From an uncultured Fibrobacter sp. (GTDB lineage Bacteria > Fibrobacterota > Fibrobacteria > Fibrobacterales > Fibrobacteraceae): DNA of 19,409 nt. Below are positions 1 to 6,391 of the stretch, in pieces. Each line of letters begins with the position of its first letter. Position 1 is the first letter of the stretch. Both the position numbers and the translations under genes were made by a program. The DNA lies in the NCBI GenBank assembly GCA_937891805.1, contig CALATK010000010.1:1-19409 (forward strand), given 5' to 3'. Below the pieces are notes generated by a model, which ran no database searches, was not told the DNA's origin, and saw only the letters and a program-made list of their open reading frames with translations.

Positions 1-7
1 GTAAAAA

Positions 8-48
8 AGCACAAAAAAAGCTCCATCCCGGATGGGACAGAGCTTAAG
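8..48 (-). terminator. Rho-independent terminator of the rplL remnant
   Basis: Read on the minus strand, AAGCT, a bulge, CCAT/ATGG and AGCTT form a hairpin that is followed at once by a T run (the A run at 13-19 on the plus strand). It lies 14 bases after the rplL stop codon, where the terminator of a ribosomal protein operon would be expected. Confidence 0.6.
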
Positions 49-61
49 GGTAGGTAAAAAC

Positions 62-127
62 TTATTTGAGTTCGACCTTTGCGCCGGCTTCTTCGAGCTT
101 TGCCTTTGCTTCTTCAGCATCTTCTTT
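62..127 (-). pseudogene. rplL: 3' end of ribosomal protein L7/L12 (rplL), only the last ~22 codons
   Basis: The minus strand from 127 down to the TAA at 62-64 reads KEDAEEAKAKLEEAGAKVEL plus a final K. This is the very conserved C-terminal helix and strand of bacterial L7/L12, the stalk protein that recruits translation GTPases. A terminator follows the stop directly. Upstream of the K codon at 125-127 the similarity ends and the sequence becomes, on the other strand, V-ATPase subunit I. Only this tail is present, so it is not a working gene here. It is either the edge of a mis-joined contig or the scar of a rearrangement. The identity is secure because the C-terminal motif is diagnostic; what caused the join is inference. 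Confidence 0.75.
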
Positions 128-1084
128 GCGATGATTGTGGGCGACTCGGCTTACGGCCTGTTGTTCCTGGGTCTGGCACTCTTTGCCCGCAAAAAGATGC
201 CGAAGGCGAACCCTGCTGGTTTCCACTTTATCTACCTCATGAGCATCGCCACCATCGTGTGGGGGGTGATTAACGCAAGCTTCCTTGGACTTTCTCCGGC
301 GCTTGCGGGGTGGACGTATTACCTGGACATCACCAACTACGGCTGGTTGCCTGAACCGCTGAAGAATGCGATGCTCTGGATCCGCACTAGCGCCCCGACT
401 GACCCTGCGAAGTTCGAAGCCTACAAGGCCTTCGCCCAGTCGATCACGCTGTTGCCCGAAAGCTTCGTGCCCAAGGCCGCAGGTGCCTCCCAGATGCAGC
501 ATATCCAGCTGTTCTGCTTCTGCATCGCCGTGGTCCACCTGAGTATTGCCCATATTTGGAACGTGTGCGTGCGCATCAAGCGCAAGGATTCCACGTTCAT
601 GGCGCAGGTGGGCTGGCTTATCGGCTGCTGGGTGATGTTCTTCCTTGCGTGCCAGATGGTGCTCGGTATTGACATGCCGAAGTTCGTCATCCCGATGTTC
701 ATCGTGGAAGCCGTTCTCCTGGTGCTCTTTACTGTGCCGCCGAAACGCCTCAAGCAGGACTTCATCAGCATCCCGATGCTGGTGCTCGACGTGGTGAACA
801 GCTTTACCGACGTGATCAGTTACATCCGTCTGTTCGCTGTGGGCATGTCCGGCGCGGCCATCGCCGAAGCGTTCAACGACATGCTCTCGCCGCTGTTCGG
901 CTCCGCCGTGGGCATCGCCGGTGCTGCCTTCCTGCTGCTCTTTGTGCACGGCCTGAACATCGCGCTTGCGGTCATGGGCGTCGCGGTCCACGCGGTACGT
1001 CTTAACACACTCGAATTTTCAAATGGACTTGGCCAGGAATGGAGCGGATTCGCGTTCGCCCCCTTCGCCAAGCAGAAAAATTAA
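107..1084 (+). CDS. ntpI: V-type ATP synthase subunit I, 5'-truncated membrane domain
   Basis: This is the C-terminal membrane half of subunit I (the 'a' subunit), which forms the ion half-channels against the rotor ring in the V1Vo complex. Family-like sequence starts near FFSIFFAMIVGDSAYG (from about 110) and runs through several hydrophobic helices. Near the end is SYIRLFAVGMSG, whose Arg (codon at 827-829) matches the essential arginine facing the rotor carboxylate, followed by IAEAF. The roughly 300-residue cytoplasmic N-terminal half is missing. The open frame can be extended back to an ATG at 32, but that part is antisense to an rplL tail and its terminator, so it is not a real start. 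Two K subunit genes follow, the first 39 nt downstream, as in V-ATPase operons (order I-K). The gene is a fragment in this window, either through an assembly join or genuine breakage. Confidence 0.85.
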   Translation, partial: CFFSIFFAMIVGDSAYGLLFLGLALFARKKMPKANPAGFHFIYLMSIATIVWGVINASFLGLSPALAGWTYYLDITNYGWLPEPLKNAMLWIRTSAPTDPAKFEAYKAFAQSITLLPESFVPKAAGASQMQHIQLFCFCIAVVHLSIAHIWNVCVRIKRKDSTFMAQVGWLIGCWVMFFLACQMVLGIDMPKFVIPMFIVEAVLLVLFTVPPKRLKQDFISIPMLVLDVVNSFTDVISYIRLFAVGMSGAAIAEAFNDMLSPLFGSAVGIAGAAFLLLFVHGLNIALAVMGVAVHAVRLNTLEFSNGLGQEWSGFAFAPFAKQKN

Positions 1085-1123
1085 ACCAAGGGATGATTCC
1101 CGCTACTTAATGAGGAAAAAACA

Positions 1124-1579
1124 ATGGAACCGAATACAATGGTTACTCTCGCTAAAATGGGTGCTGCAGCCGCTCTCGGCATTGCGGCAATGGGCTCCGC
1201 CCTTGGTTGCGGAACGGCTGGTATGTCCGCCATCACCATGTGGAAGAAGGCTTATGCCCAGGGCAAGAGCGCTCTCTTCACCTTGCTGGTGTTCGTGGGT
1301 GCCCCGATTTCCCAGACGATTTACGGCATGCTCCTGATGAACTTCATCCTGAGCAAGGCTGCTGAAAGCGGCTTTACCAACTGGGGCGGCTGCCTCGGCG
1401 CCGGTATCTTCGGCGGTCTTGGCATGATGGCTTCTGCCTGGTACCAGGGCAAGTCCGCGGCCGTGGCTTGCGACGCCCTCGGCGAAACCGGCAAGGGCAT
1501 GGTGAACTACCTGATGGTGCTCGGTATCGTGGAAACCGTGGCCCTCTTCGTTCTCGTGTTCTCCATGATGGTGCTCTAA
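1124..1579 (+). CDS. ntpK: V-type ATP synthase subunit K, copy 1 (rotor ring, Na+-type ligand set)
   Basis: This 151-residue proteolipid has two fused helical hairpins (four membrane helices), the V-type K/c layout. Helix 2 carries PISQTIYG (S63, Q64), helix 3 YQGKSAA (Q108) and helix 4 VETVAL (E137). Compared from memory with Enterococcus hirae NtpK (T64, Q65, Q110, E139), all side-chain ligands of a Na+ site are kept, so Na+ translocation is predicted but not proven. A GAGGA ribosome-binding site lies about 7 nt before the ATG. It sits 39 nt after subunit I and 18 nt before a second K gene, certainly in one transcript. The protein assembles into the membrane ring that turns against subunit I, coupling ion flow to ATP synthesis or hydrolysis. 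Confidence 0.93.
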   Translation: MEPNTMVTLAKMGAAAALGIAAMGSALGCGTAGMSAITMWKKAYAQGKSALFTLLVFVGAPISQTIYGMLLMNFILSKAAESGFTNWGGCLGAGIFGGLGMMASAWYQGKSAAVACDALGETGKGMVNYLMVLGIVETVALFVLVFSMMVL

Positions 1580-1597
1580 TCCAGCGAGGTAACACGT

Positions 1598-2053
1598 ATG
1601 GATCAAGCTCAACTTTTAACGCTCGCGAAACTCGGCGCGGTGGCGGCCCTGGGCCTTGCCGCGGTGGGTTCTGCGCTGGGCTGCGGGACTGCCGGCATGG
1701 CGGCCATCGGGGCCTGGAAGAAGGCGTATCTCAAGGGTAAGAACGCGCTGTTTACGCTGCTCATCTTCGTGGGGGCACCCATTGCGCAGACAATCTACGG
1801 CATGTTGCTGATGATGTACATCCTGAACAAGTCCCAGGCGGCTCCGGCCAACTGGGCGGCTTACCTGGGTGTGGGCATCTTCGGTGGCATCGGCATGATG
1901 GCCTCTGCCTGGTACGTGGGCAAGTCGGCGGCTGACGCCTGCAACGCCCTCGGCGAAACCGGCAAGGGCATGGTGAACTACCTGATGGTGCTCGGCGTCG
2001 GCGAAACCGTCGCACTGTTCGTCATGGTGTTCTCCATGATGCTGGTGTCGTAG
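1598..2053 (+). CDS. ntpK: V-type ATP synthase subunit K, copy 2 (altered ion site)
   Basis: A tandem paralogue of the preceding gene: also 151 residues, collinear, with long identical stretches such as GSALGCGTAGM, PxxQTIYGMLLM and LGETGKGMVNYLMVLG. The helix 4 carboxylate is kept (E136, GETVAL), as is Q64, but S63 is now Ala (PIAQ) and the helix 3 Gln is Val (V107, YVGKSAA). Two of the four side-chain ligands of the Na+ site are therefore gone, which fits either a proton-type site or a structural ring subunit. The spacer to copy 1 is 18 nt with a GAGG-like ribosome-binding site (AGCGAGGTAA). A terminator follows at 2121-2150, so this is probably the last gene of the operon. The two products could form a mixed ring or replace one another; the sequence cannot say which. 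Confidence 0.92.
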   Translation: MDQAQLLTLAKLGAVAALGLAAVGSALGCGTAGMAAIGAWKKAYLKGKNALFTLLIFVGAPIAQTIYGMLLMMYILNKSQAAPANWAAYLGVGIFGGIGMMASAWYVGKSAADACNALGETGKGMVNYLMVLGVGETVALFVMVFSMMLVS

Positions 2054-2062
2054 GACAAAGTG

Positions 2063-2113
2063 GCGGGGCAGTGCCCCGCGTATGGTGTCATCCCCGCGAA
2101 GGCGGGGATCTCC
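2063..2113. repeat. Two GC-rich hairpins, including a 'GTCATCCCCGC' palindromic repeat
   Basis: GCGGGGC-AGT-GCCCCGC (2063-2079) is followed by ATCCCCGC-GAAG-GCGGGGAT (2090-2109) within GTGTCATCC...GGGGATCTCC. The second is the same element as the inverted copy at 12684-12711 (ATCCCCGC-CTGC-GCGGGGAT), so it is a dispersed palindromic repeat rather than a gene-specific structure. Confidence 0.75.
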
Positions 2114-2120
2114 TAAGAAA

Positions 2121-2151
2121 AGACGAGTGATGTTCAATCACCCGTTTTTTG
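2121..2151 (+). terminator. Terminator of the V-ATPase operon
   Basis: ACGAGTGAT (2123-2131), loop GTTCA, ATCACCCGT (2137-2145), then a run of Ts to 2150. The nine-base stem has one A-C mismatch. It lies about 70 nt after the second K gene and is the only good intrinsic terminator before the next gene. Confidence 0.8.
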
Positions 2152-2299
2152 TGTCTTCATTGAAAAATATTTATTGGTCTATAAGGTCTTCGCAATCTGG
2201 AAGTAATACAGAAACACTTTCATTTACGGGATCTTTTCTGATGCATTTCGACACATCTTTATTTTGTATCTCTTGTCGCAACAATATAAAACAATTAAT

Positions 2300-2305
2300 T
2301 ATATT
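2300..2305 (+). promoter_or_regulatory. Possible -10 box of the metal exporter gene
   Basis: TATATT ends 11 nt before the ATG at 2317, which would leave a leader of only a few bases. No convincing -35 box is seen at 16-18 nt. No Shine-Dalgarno sequence precedes the ATG, which fits a very short leader. The stretch 2152-2299 holds no gene I can support. Confidence 0.3.
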
Positions 2306-2316
2306 GAGTACCTAGA

Positions 2317-3339
2317 ATGAAAAAAATAACTGTCTTGTTGCTTGTTCTTTTGATTGCTGCCGTGGCATCGGCGGCTGTTAAGAAAAAACGGTTTGACATT
2401 AATGAATCCAATAATGTTCCCGTTGTTGATACTCTAGTCGTTTCAAGCGATACAACCTTAAAAAAAGCTTCTGAAAATAATCCCACCGTATCCGTTACCA
2501 ATGTTGGAAAATATACACAAAAAAAAGAGTTCTCTTTCTATGGGACTATCGCCAGCGCGCAAAAGCACCTTCGAGAGAAATTGACTGTTGCTATCACGGC
2601 AATGAAAAATGGAAATTGGGGCGCAATATGGAAGTTTCTACTCATTTGTTTAATTTACGGAATGCTCCACGCGCTTGGCCCTGGACACGGAAAGTCCATA
2701 GTAGTGGGTTATTTTATTGCTAGGCGGGGTAGATGGCGTCAAGGTGTTGCCCTCGGAGCCGGAATCACAATAACTCACACGATGAGCGCGGTTCTTTTAT
2801 TGCTTGTTTTATATGCGGTATTCAAGGCAACTGTTTTCAATGCTTTCGAAACAGGGCGTATTGGCATTGAGAGAACAAGTTACGCTCTTGTTATGTTTAC
2901 GGGTATCTTACTCGTAGTGCTTGGTATTCGCGATTTTATTAGGCAACACAGCTATTCTAAAGGGACCGCAAACACGAATTCTGCAGGTTTGCAAAACGAA
3001 CCCCTTCCACCCATTGCTCGTTGGCGCGAAATTATCGGTGTAGCGGCAATTACAGGAATTGTTCCATGCCCGGCAGTAGCGCTTATTGTGCTTTTTTGTC
3101 TATTGAACTCGATGGTGACACTTTCACTATTAGGAGCACTTTTCATCTGCATCGGCATGACTATTACCAATGTCCTTTTTGGTGTTACTGCTGTTGCTTT
3201 GCGCAAGGGAATTGATAAGGGAAGTACCCATACACGTTTTGCTTCAAATGTTTATACTGTAGCATCTCTTGCCGGTGGAATTATCATATTTGTTTCGGGA
3301 TTGCTGTTATTCAGCAATCAGTTTGCTGGACGAATATGA
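2317..3339 (+). CDS. NicO/RcnA-family nickel/cobalt transporter
   Basis: A 340-residue inner-membrane protein. An N-terminal hydrophobic segment (about 4-20, signal peptide or first helix) is followed by a polar stretch (21-100), then the membrane core with the family motifs: HALGPGHGK (118-126), THTMSA (153-158) and GIVPCPAVAL (247-256). The histidines H118, H124 and H154 are the expected metal contacts of NicO transporters, which export Ni2+ or Co2+ or import Ni2+ depending on the branch. A charged loop at about 206-236 is not His-rich, unlike the long His-rich loop of E. coli RcnA. The gene is AT-rich against its neighbours, stands alone, and ends in a strong terminator shared with the converging aldolase gene. 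Metal and direction of transport cannot be told from sequence. It may have been acquired by transfer. Confidence 0.82.
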   Translation: MKKITVLLLVLLIAAVASAAVKKKRFDINESNNVPVVDTLVVSSDTTLKKASENNPTVSVTNVGKYTQKKEFSFYGTIASAQKHLREKLTVAITAMKNGNWGAIWKFLLICLIYGMLHALGPGHGKSIVVGYFIARRGRWRQGVALGAGITITHTMSAVLLLLVLYAVFKATVFNAFETGRIGIERTSYALVMFTGILLVVLGIRDFIRQHSYSKGTANTNSAGLQNEPLPPIARWREIIGVAAITGIVPCPAVALIVLFCLLNSMVTLSLLGALFICIGMTITNVLFGVTAVALRKGIDKGSTHTRFASNVYTVASLAGGIIIFVSGLLLFSNQFAGRI

Positions 3340-3384
3340 ACAGAAATACGCAAGTTTCATCAAAAAAGGACAATAGTATTTACC

Positions 3385-3421
3385 ATAAAAGCCCTCGGGT
3401 ATTAATAACCGAGGGCTTTTA
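3385..3421. terminator. Bidirectional terminator between converging nicO-type gene and fba
   Basis: AAAAGCCCTCGG (3387-3398) and CCGAGGGCTTTT (3409-3420) form a perfect 12-bp stem around a short AT-rich loop. The A and T runs at both ends let it act on both strands. It serves the exporter gene (plus) and the aldolase gene (minus, stop at 3490). Confidence 0.92.
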
Positions 3422-3489
3422 TGTTTCTTTTGACCACCTGGCAAACACATTACCAGTGGACAAGGCCACCTTTAGTTAGGCGACATTCA

Positions 3490-4491
3490 TTACAGCTTGT
3501 TGTTGGAACCAAGAACGTCGACGATCTTGTGTTCGTACATCTTCTGCATGTTTTCGCGAGCCGGCTTGAGGTACTGGCGCGGGTCGAAGTGTTCCGGATG
3601 TTCGTCGAAATACTTACGGATAGCGGCAGTCATGGCGAGACGGCTGTCAGAGTCGATGTTGATCTTGCAAACAGCGGACTTGGAAGCTTCGCGGAGCTGT
3701 TCTTCCGGAATACCGACGGCATCCGGGAGCTTGCCACCGTGGGCGTTGATGGTGTCCACTTCGTCCTGCGGGACAGAAGAAGAACCGTGGAGAACGATGG
3801 GGAAGCCCGGGAGCTTCTTTTCGATGGCGTGGAGCACGTCGAATGCCAGGGGAGGCGGAACGAGCTTGCCAGTCTTCGGGTCGCGAGTGCACTGTTCCGG
3901 CTTGAACTTGTAAGCACCGTGGCTGGTACCGATGGAGATAGCGAGGGAGTCGCAGCCCGTACGGGTAGCGAAGTCGATCACTTCTTCCGGCTTGGTGTAG
4001 TGGGATTCTTCAGCCTGGACTTCGTCTTCCACACCGGCGAGCACGCCGAGTTCAGCTTCGACGGTCACGTCGTGCTGGTGAGCGTATTCAACAACCTTCT
4101 TGGTGAGGGCGATGTTGTCTTCGTACGGAAGAGCGGAACCATCGATCATCACGGAAGAGAAACCGTTGTCGATGCAGTCCTTGCAGAGTTCGAAAGAGTC
4201 ACCGTGGTCGAGGTGGAGCACGATCTGCGGATTGGCGCAGCCGAGTTCCTTGGCGTATTCAACAGCACCCTGGGCCATGTAGCGGAGGATGGTGCCGTTG
4301 GCGTAGTTGCGGGCACCCTTAGAGACCTGCATGATCACCGGAGACTTCTGCTTCACAGCAGCCTGCACGATGGCCTGCATCTGTTCCATGGTGTTGAAGT
4401 TGAAAGCCGGGATAGCGTAGCCACCCTTAACAGCCTTTGCAAACATTTCCCTGGTGTTCACCAGGCCGAGTTCCTTGTAAGAAACTGCCAT
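3490..4491 (-). CDS. fba: Class II fructose-bisphosphate aldolase
   Basis: A 333-residue zinc aldolase that interconverts fructose 1,6-bisphosphate with dihydroxyacetone phosphate and glyceraldehyde 3-phosphate in cytosolic glycolysis and gluconeogenesis. LHLDHG (92-97) supplies the catalytic D95 and zinc ligand H96; H191 (GTSHGAYKF) and H235 (VLHGSSSV) are the other zinc ligands. EAELG (145-149) and KINIDSDSR (276-284, DHAP phosphate binding) are also in place. Length and motifs are those of a complete class II enzyme. The start at 4491 is backed by AGAGG 9 nt upstream, and a good -35/-10 pair lies about 60-90 nt further up. It stands alone between a shared terminator and a divergent gene for a secreted protein. 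Strong ribosome-binding site and promoter fit a highly expressed glycolytic gene. Confidence 0.97.
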   Translation of the reverse strand: MAVSYKELGLVNTREMFAKAVKGGYAIPAFNFNTMEQMQAIVQAAVKQKSPVIMQVSKGARNYANGTILRYMAQGAVEYAKELGCANPQIVLHLDHGDSFELCKDCIDNGFSSVMIDGSALPYEDNIALTKKVVEYAHQHDVTVEAELGVLAGVEDEVQAEESHYTKPEEVIDFATRTGCDSLAISIGTSHGAYKFKPEQCTRDPKTGKLVPPPLAFDVLHAIEKKLPGFPIVLHGSSSVPQDEVDTINAHGGKLPDAVGIPEEQLREASKSAVCKINIDSDSRLAMTAAIRKYFDEHPEHFDPRQYLKPARENMQKMYEHKIVDVLGSNNKL

Positions 4492-4513
4492 TTGATTTAC
4501 CTCTTGATTGTGT

Positions 4514-4529
4514 GGCGACCTGGGTCGCC
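4514..4529 (-). promoter_or_regulatory. Hairpin in the fba leader
   Basis: GGCGACC-TG-GGTCGCC is a perfect inverted repeat in the short leader between the predicted fba promoter and its ribosome-binding site. There is no T run, so it is not a terminator. It could protect the 5' end of the mRNA or tune translation; no function is shown by the sequence. Confidence 0.45.
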
Positions 4530-4550
4530 GGTTTAAAAGTTACGGGGCAA

Positions 4551-4579
4551 AAGATAGCATTTTCAGCTTTTTTTGTCCA
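4551..4579 (-). promoter_or_regulatory. Promoter of fba
   Basis: On the minus strand, TGGACA (4574-4579) and TATCTT (4551-4556) are separated by exactly 17 nt. Transcription would start near 4543, giving a leader of about 50 nt that holds the hairpin and the AGAGG ribosome-binding site. Confidence 0.65.
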
Positions 4580-4597
4580 CCTTTTTCATTTTTTTAC

Positions 4598-4626
4598 TTG
4601 CACAAGTCGGCCATGTAGGGTATTTT
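4598..4626 (+). promoter_or_regulatory. Promoter of the secreted HExxH protein gene
   Basis: TTGCAC (4598-4603), a 17-nt spacer, TATTTT (4621-4626). It lies back to back with the fba promoter and 30 nt before the ATG at 4656, which has AAGGA six bases upstream. Confidence 0.55.
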
Positions 4627-4655
4627 TGTAAGGGGGATGGAATATAAGGATTTTT

Positions 4656-5786
4656 ATGCTTATTTCCAGGTTTTTCATCGTAGGGCTTGTTATGACATTC
4701 TGCTCGGCATTGTCGTTTGCCGAGGGAAATGTCTCCTATGCCCTCCACAAGTCCGCAAATCCCTCTGCCGACGAGCAGGACGCCTACAAGCGTATCACAG
4801 TCGTCATGGATTCGGCGGTCAAGCTCTACAACACTTACTCGAACTTCACTAAGTTCATCAACGTCTACTACGCACCGGGGGTTCCAACCGCCGAAGCAAG
4901 CAGCAACGGTGACCTCCGGTTTGGCGAGAACCGTAACTACATGGTGGTGCCCACGGCCATGCATGAGATGGGCCATACGATGGGAATCGGGACCACGTCG
5001 GAATATGCGGCAACCTGCGTGGACGGAGTCTTCAGGGATGACAAAGTCCAGGCAAAACTCCGTGAAATGGACGGCCCGAGTGCAGAACTTCATTGCGACC
5101 GGCAGCATATCTGGCCCTACGGTCTGAACCAGGCCAGCGAAGCCAAGTCCGAACAAGACCTGATAAACCACGTGATTCTCGTAGAAATAATTTACCAGCA
5201 ACTGTTCAAGGAAGCATTCTACTGGCAGGGTCACCTGCAGAATGTGGCCAGCAAAAAATGCATGGGCATTACGGAATCAAACGGCCTTCAGCTGATGGAC
5301 TGCACCGATACAGCGTCCTTTATCAAGATGTTCACTGTAGGAGAACCCGTGGCCTACCGCATCCAGCTGGGCTCTCGTTCCCTGGACGTACCCAACGAGT
5401 CCACGGCAGAGGGAGTGACCTTGTCCACTTACAGCTACAACGGTGGAGCACACCAGAAAATGTTCAAGGAACTTGTAGACGAAGCCGACACCTCGTTTTT
5501 CTACTTGAAAATTGTGAAAAGCGGTCTGTATGTGAAAGCGGGGGAGGAAGCCCTTACCCAAGAGTCCATGATGGGGGACGAGACGACGTACCAGTGGAAA
5601 ATGATGATTCCACCCTCTAGTAACAATGAATCGGAGGACCATTCTGAAACAGAAAAGATTCCAAGATTCAGTGGAAGGCAATCTGCGATAGGCGTGCCAA
5701 ACATGTCCACAAGATTATTTGACCTCAAGGGCCGATCCATCAGGGATGTCCGCCGGAAGGAATACCGGTTAATTATCAAAAAATAA
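4656..5786 (+). CDS. Secreted HExxH metallopeptidase-like protein with lectin-like region and sorting-type tail
   Basis: A 376-residue exported protein. Residues 1-22 are a signal peptide (hydrophobic core, cleavage near SFA-EG). HEMGHTMGIGTT (103-114) is a zincin HExxH motif in a metzincin-like setting, but the position where metzincins have their third zinc ligand (HExxHxxGxxH) is T113. A second conserved-looking block is CDRQHIWPYGLN (147-158), whose H151 might complete the site. Residues about 190-320 resemble a ricin-B-type (CBM13-like) carbohydrate-binding fold: ASKKCMGI, LQLMDC and a repeat of similar spacing around SRSLDV and SGLYVKAG. The end (STRLFDLKGRSIRD...YRLIIKK, from 351) resembles the C-terminal sorting tails of type IX secretion cargo. 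Own promoter and terminator; single gene. Hydrolytic activity and target are unknown; a carbohydrate-anchored surface protein is the best guess. Confidence 0.7.
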   Translation: MLISRFFIVGLVMTFCSALSFAEGNVSYALHKSANPSADEQDAYKRITVVMDSAVKLYNTYSNFTKFINVYYAPGVPTAEASSNGDLRFGENRNYMVVPTAMHEMGHTMGIGTTSEYAATCVDGVFRDDKVQAKLREMDGPSAELHCDRQHIWPYGLNQASEAKSEQDLINHVILVEIIYQQLFKEAFYWQGHLQNVASKKCMGITESNGLQLMDCTDTASFIKMFTVGEPVAYRIQLGSRSLDVPNESTAEGVTLSTYSYNGGAHQKMFKELVDEADTSFFYLKIVKSGLYVKAGEEALTQESMMGDETTYQWKMMIPPSSNNESEDHSETEKIPRFSGRQSAIGVPNMSTRLFDLKGRSIRDVRRKEYRLIIKK

Positions 5787-5812
5787 AACCGGCTCGCGTG
5801 GAGTCGGTTTCT
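5786..5812 (+). terminator. Terminator after the secreted HExxH protein gene
   Basis: AAACCGGCTC (5786-5795), loop GCGTG, GAGTCGGTTT (5801-5810) make a 10-bp stem with one G-T pair. It ends in only three Ts. The same hairpin can work for rpoZ on the opposite strand, whose stop is at 5833. Confidence 0.6.
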
Positions 5813-5832
5813 AAATGCTCTAATTCAAAGAA

Positions 5833-6153
5833 TTACACACCGAAAGCGGCGTCGGCTGCCTCGGCATTGGCGGCAGCGTTTTCCACCACATTTTCGGATT
5901 CGGCGGCTGCAGAAGCGGCAATGGCTTCTTCGGTCACGTCGTTGCTTGCCTTTTCAGTCATGGAAAGCTTGCCTTCCTTGAACTTGTACATGGCGATGGT
6001 GGTGGGCTTCTTGGTGAGCTGGATGTAACCCTGACCGGCCTGGCTGTTGAGGAAACGGGCCTCATGGGCCATCATGACCACGGCACGGAAAACGGAACCT
6101 TGGCATTCCTTGCTAGCGTAAATATCGTCGAGATAAACTCTCTGGTCGGACAT
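5833..6153 (-). CDS. rpoZ: RNA polymerase omega subunit
   Basis: A 106-residue protein with the omega core VFRAVVMMAHEARFLN (21-36), the helix that clamps the C-terminal region of beta-prime and helps RNA polymerase assemble. After about residue 65 it turns into an Ala/Glu-rich, low-complexity tail, as in other small omega proteins. The ATG at 6151-6153 is chosen because GGAGG lies 7 nt upstream; the frame stays open further up only because it runs through a tRNA gene, so the longer version is wrong. It begins 23 nt after the 3' end of tRNA-Ser and has no promoter of its own, so it is probably co-transcribed with the tRNA. Omega is poorly conserved, which keeps confidence moderate. Confidence 0.8.
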   Translation of the reverse strand: MSDQRVYLDDIYASKECQGSVFRAVVMMAHEARFLNSQAGQGYIQLTKKPTTIAMYKFKEGKLSMTEKASNDVTEEAIAASAAAESENVVENAAANAEAADAAFGV

Positions 6154-6176
6154 CGGGGTACCTCCGAAATTTTTAG

Positions 6177-6261
6177 AAGAGGGAGAGGGATTCGAACCCT
6201 CGTTACCGTAAAGTAAACACGCTTTCCAAGCGTGCGCCTTCAACCACTCGGCCATCCCTCC
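6177..6261 (-). tRNA. tRNA-Ser (anticodon GGA)
   Basis: The minus strand starts GGAGGGATGGCCGAGTGG, typical of a class II serine tRNA, and has the anticodon arm ACGCT-TGGAAA-GCGT (anticodon GGA), a long variable arm and a T arm GAGGG-TTCGAAT-CCCTC. The acceptor closes GGAGGGA against TCCCTCT, with a G-T first pair; the discriminator would be T, and CCA is not encoded. It reads UCC/UCU codons. It is transcribed from the strong promoter just upstream, together with rpoZ. Confidence 0.93.
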
Positions 6262-6277
6262 TTAGGATGTGAGGCCA

Positions 6278-6306
6278 AATATAGATGTTTTTTTTGCCCT
6301 TGTCAA
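6278..6306 (-). promoter_or_regulatory. Strong promoter of tRNA-Ser and rpoZ
   Basis: On the minus strand, perfect TTGACA (6301-6306), a 17-nt spacer, TATATT (6278-6283). It lies 17 nt before the 5' end of the tRNA and is the best consensus promoter in the window. Confidence 0.88.
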
Positions 6307-6344
6307 CCGATTTTAGGCCATTTTTGCATAAAAAAGCAAAAAAT

Positions 6345-6391
6345 TTCTTTCGTCTTTCGTCTATAGCCGCAAAGTGGCGTTCTTTCGTCTA
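6345..6391. repeat. TTCGTCT short direct repeats
   Basis: TTCGTCT occurs three times (around 6348, 6355 and 6383) between the tRNA promoter and the end of the M3 peptidase gene. Part of the sequence flanks the peptidase stop codon. No function is apparent. Confidence 0.4.

Noticed and set aside
62..991. Long minus-strand open frame over subunit I
   Set aside because: Only its last ~22 codons are meaningful (rplL tail). The rest is the antisense of a clear V-ATPase gene with His/Arg-rich, non-protein-like composition.
2082..2315. 77-codon plus-strand frame before the metal exporter
   Set aside because: It runs through a dispersed repeat and the V-ATPase terminator and has no ribosome-binding site.
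3421..4536. Plus-strand open frame over fba
   Set aside because: Antisense shadow of the aldolase gene, starting inside its terminator.
5833..6255. Longer rpoZ with 34 extra N-terminal residues
   Set aside because: The added part is translated tRNA-Ser; the GGAGG-preceded ATG at 6153 is the start.
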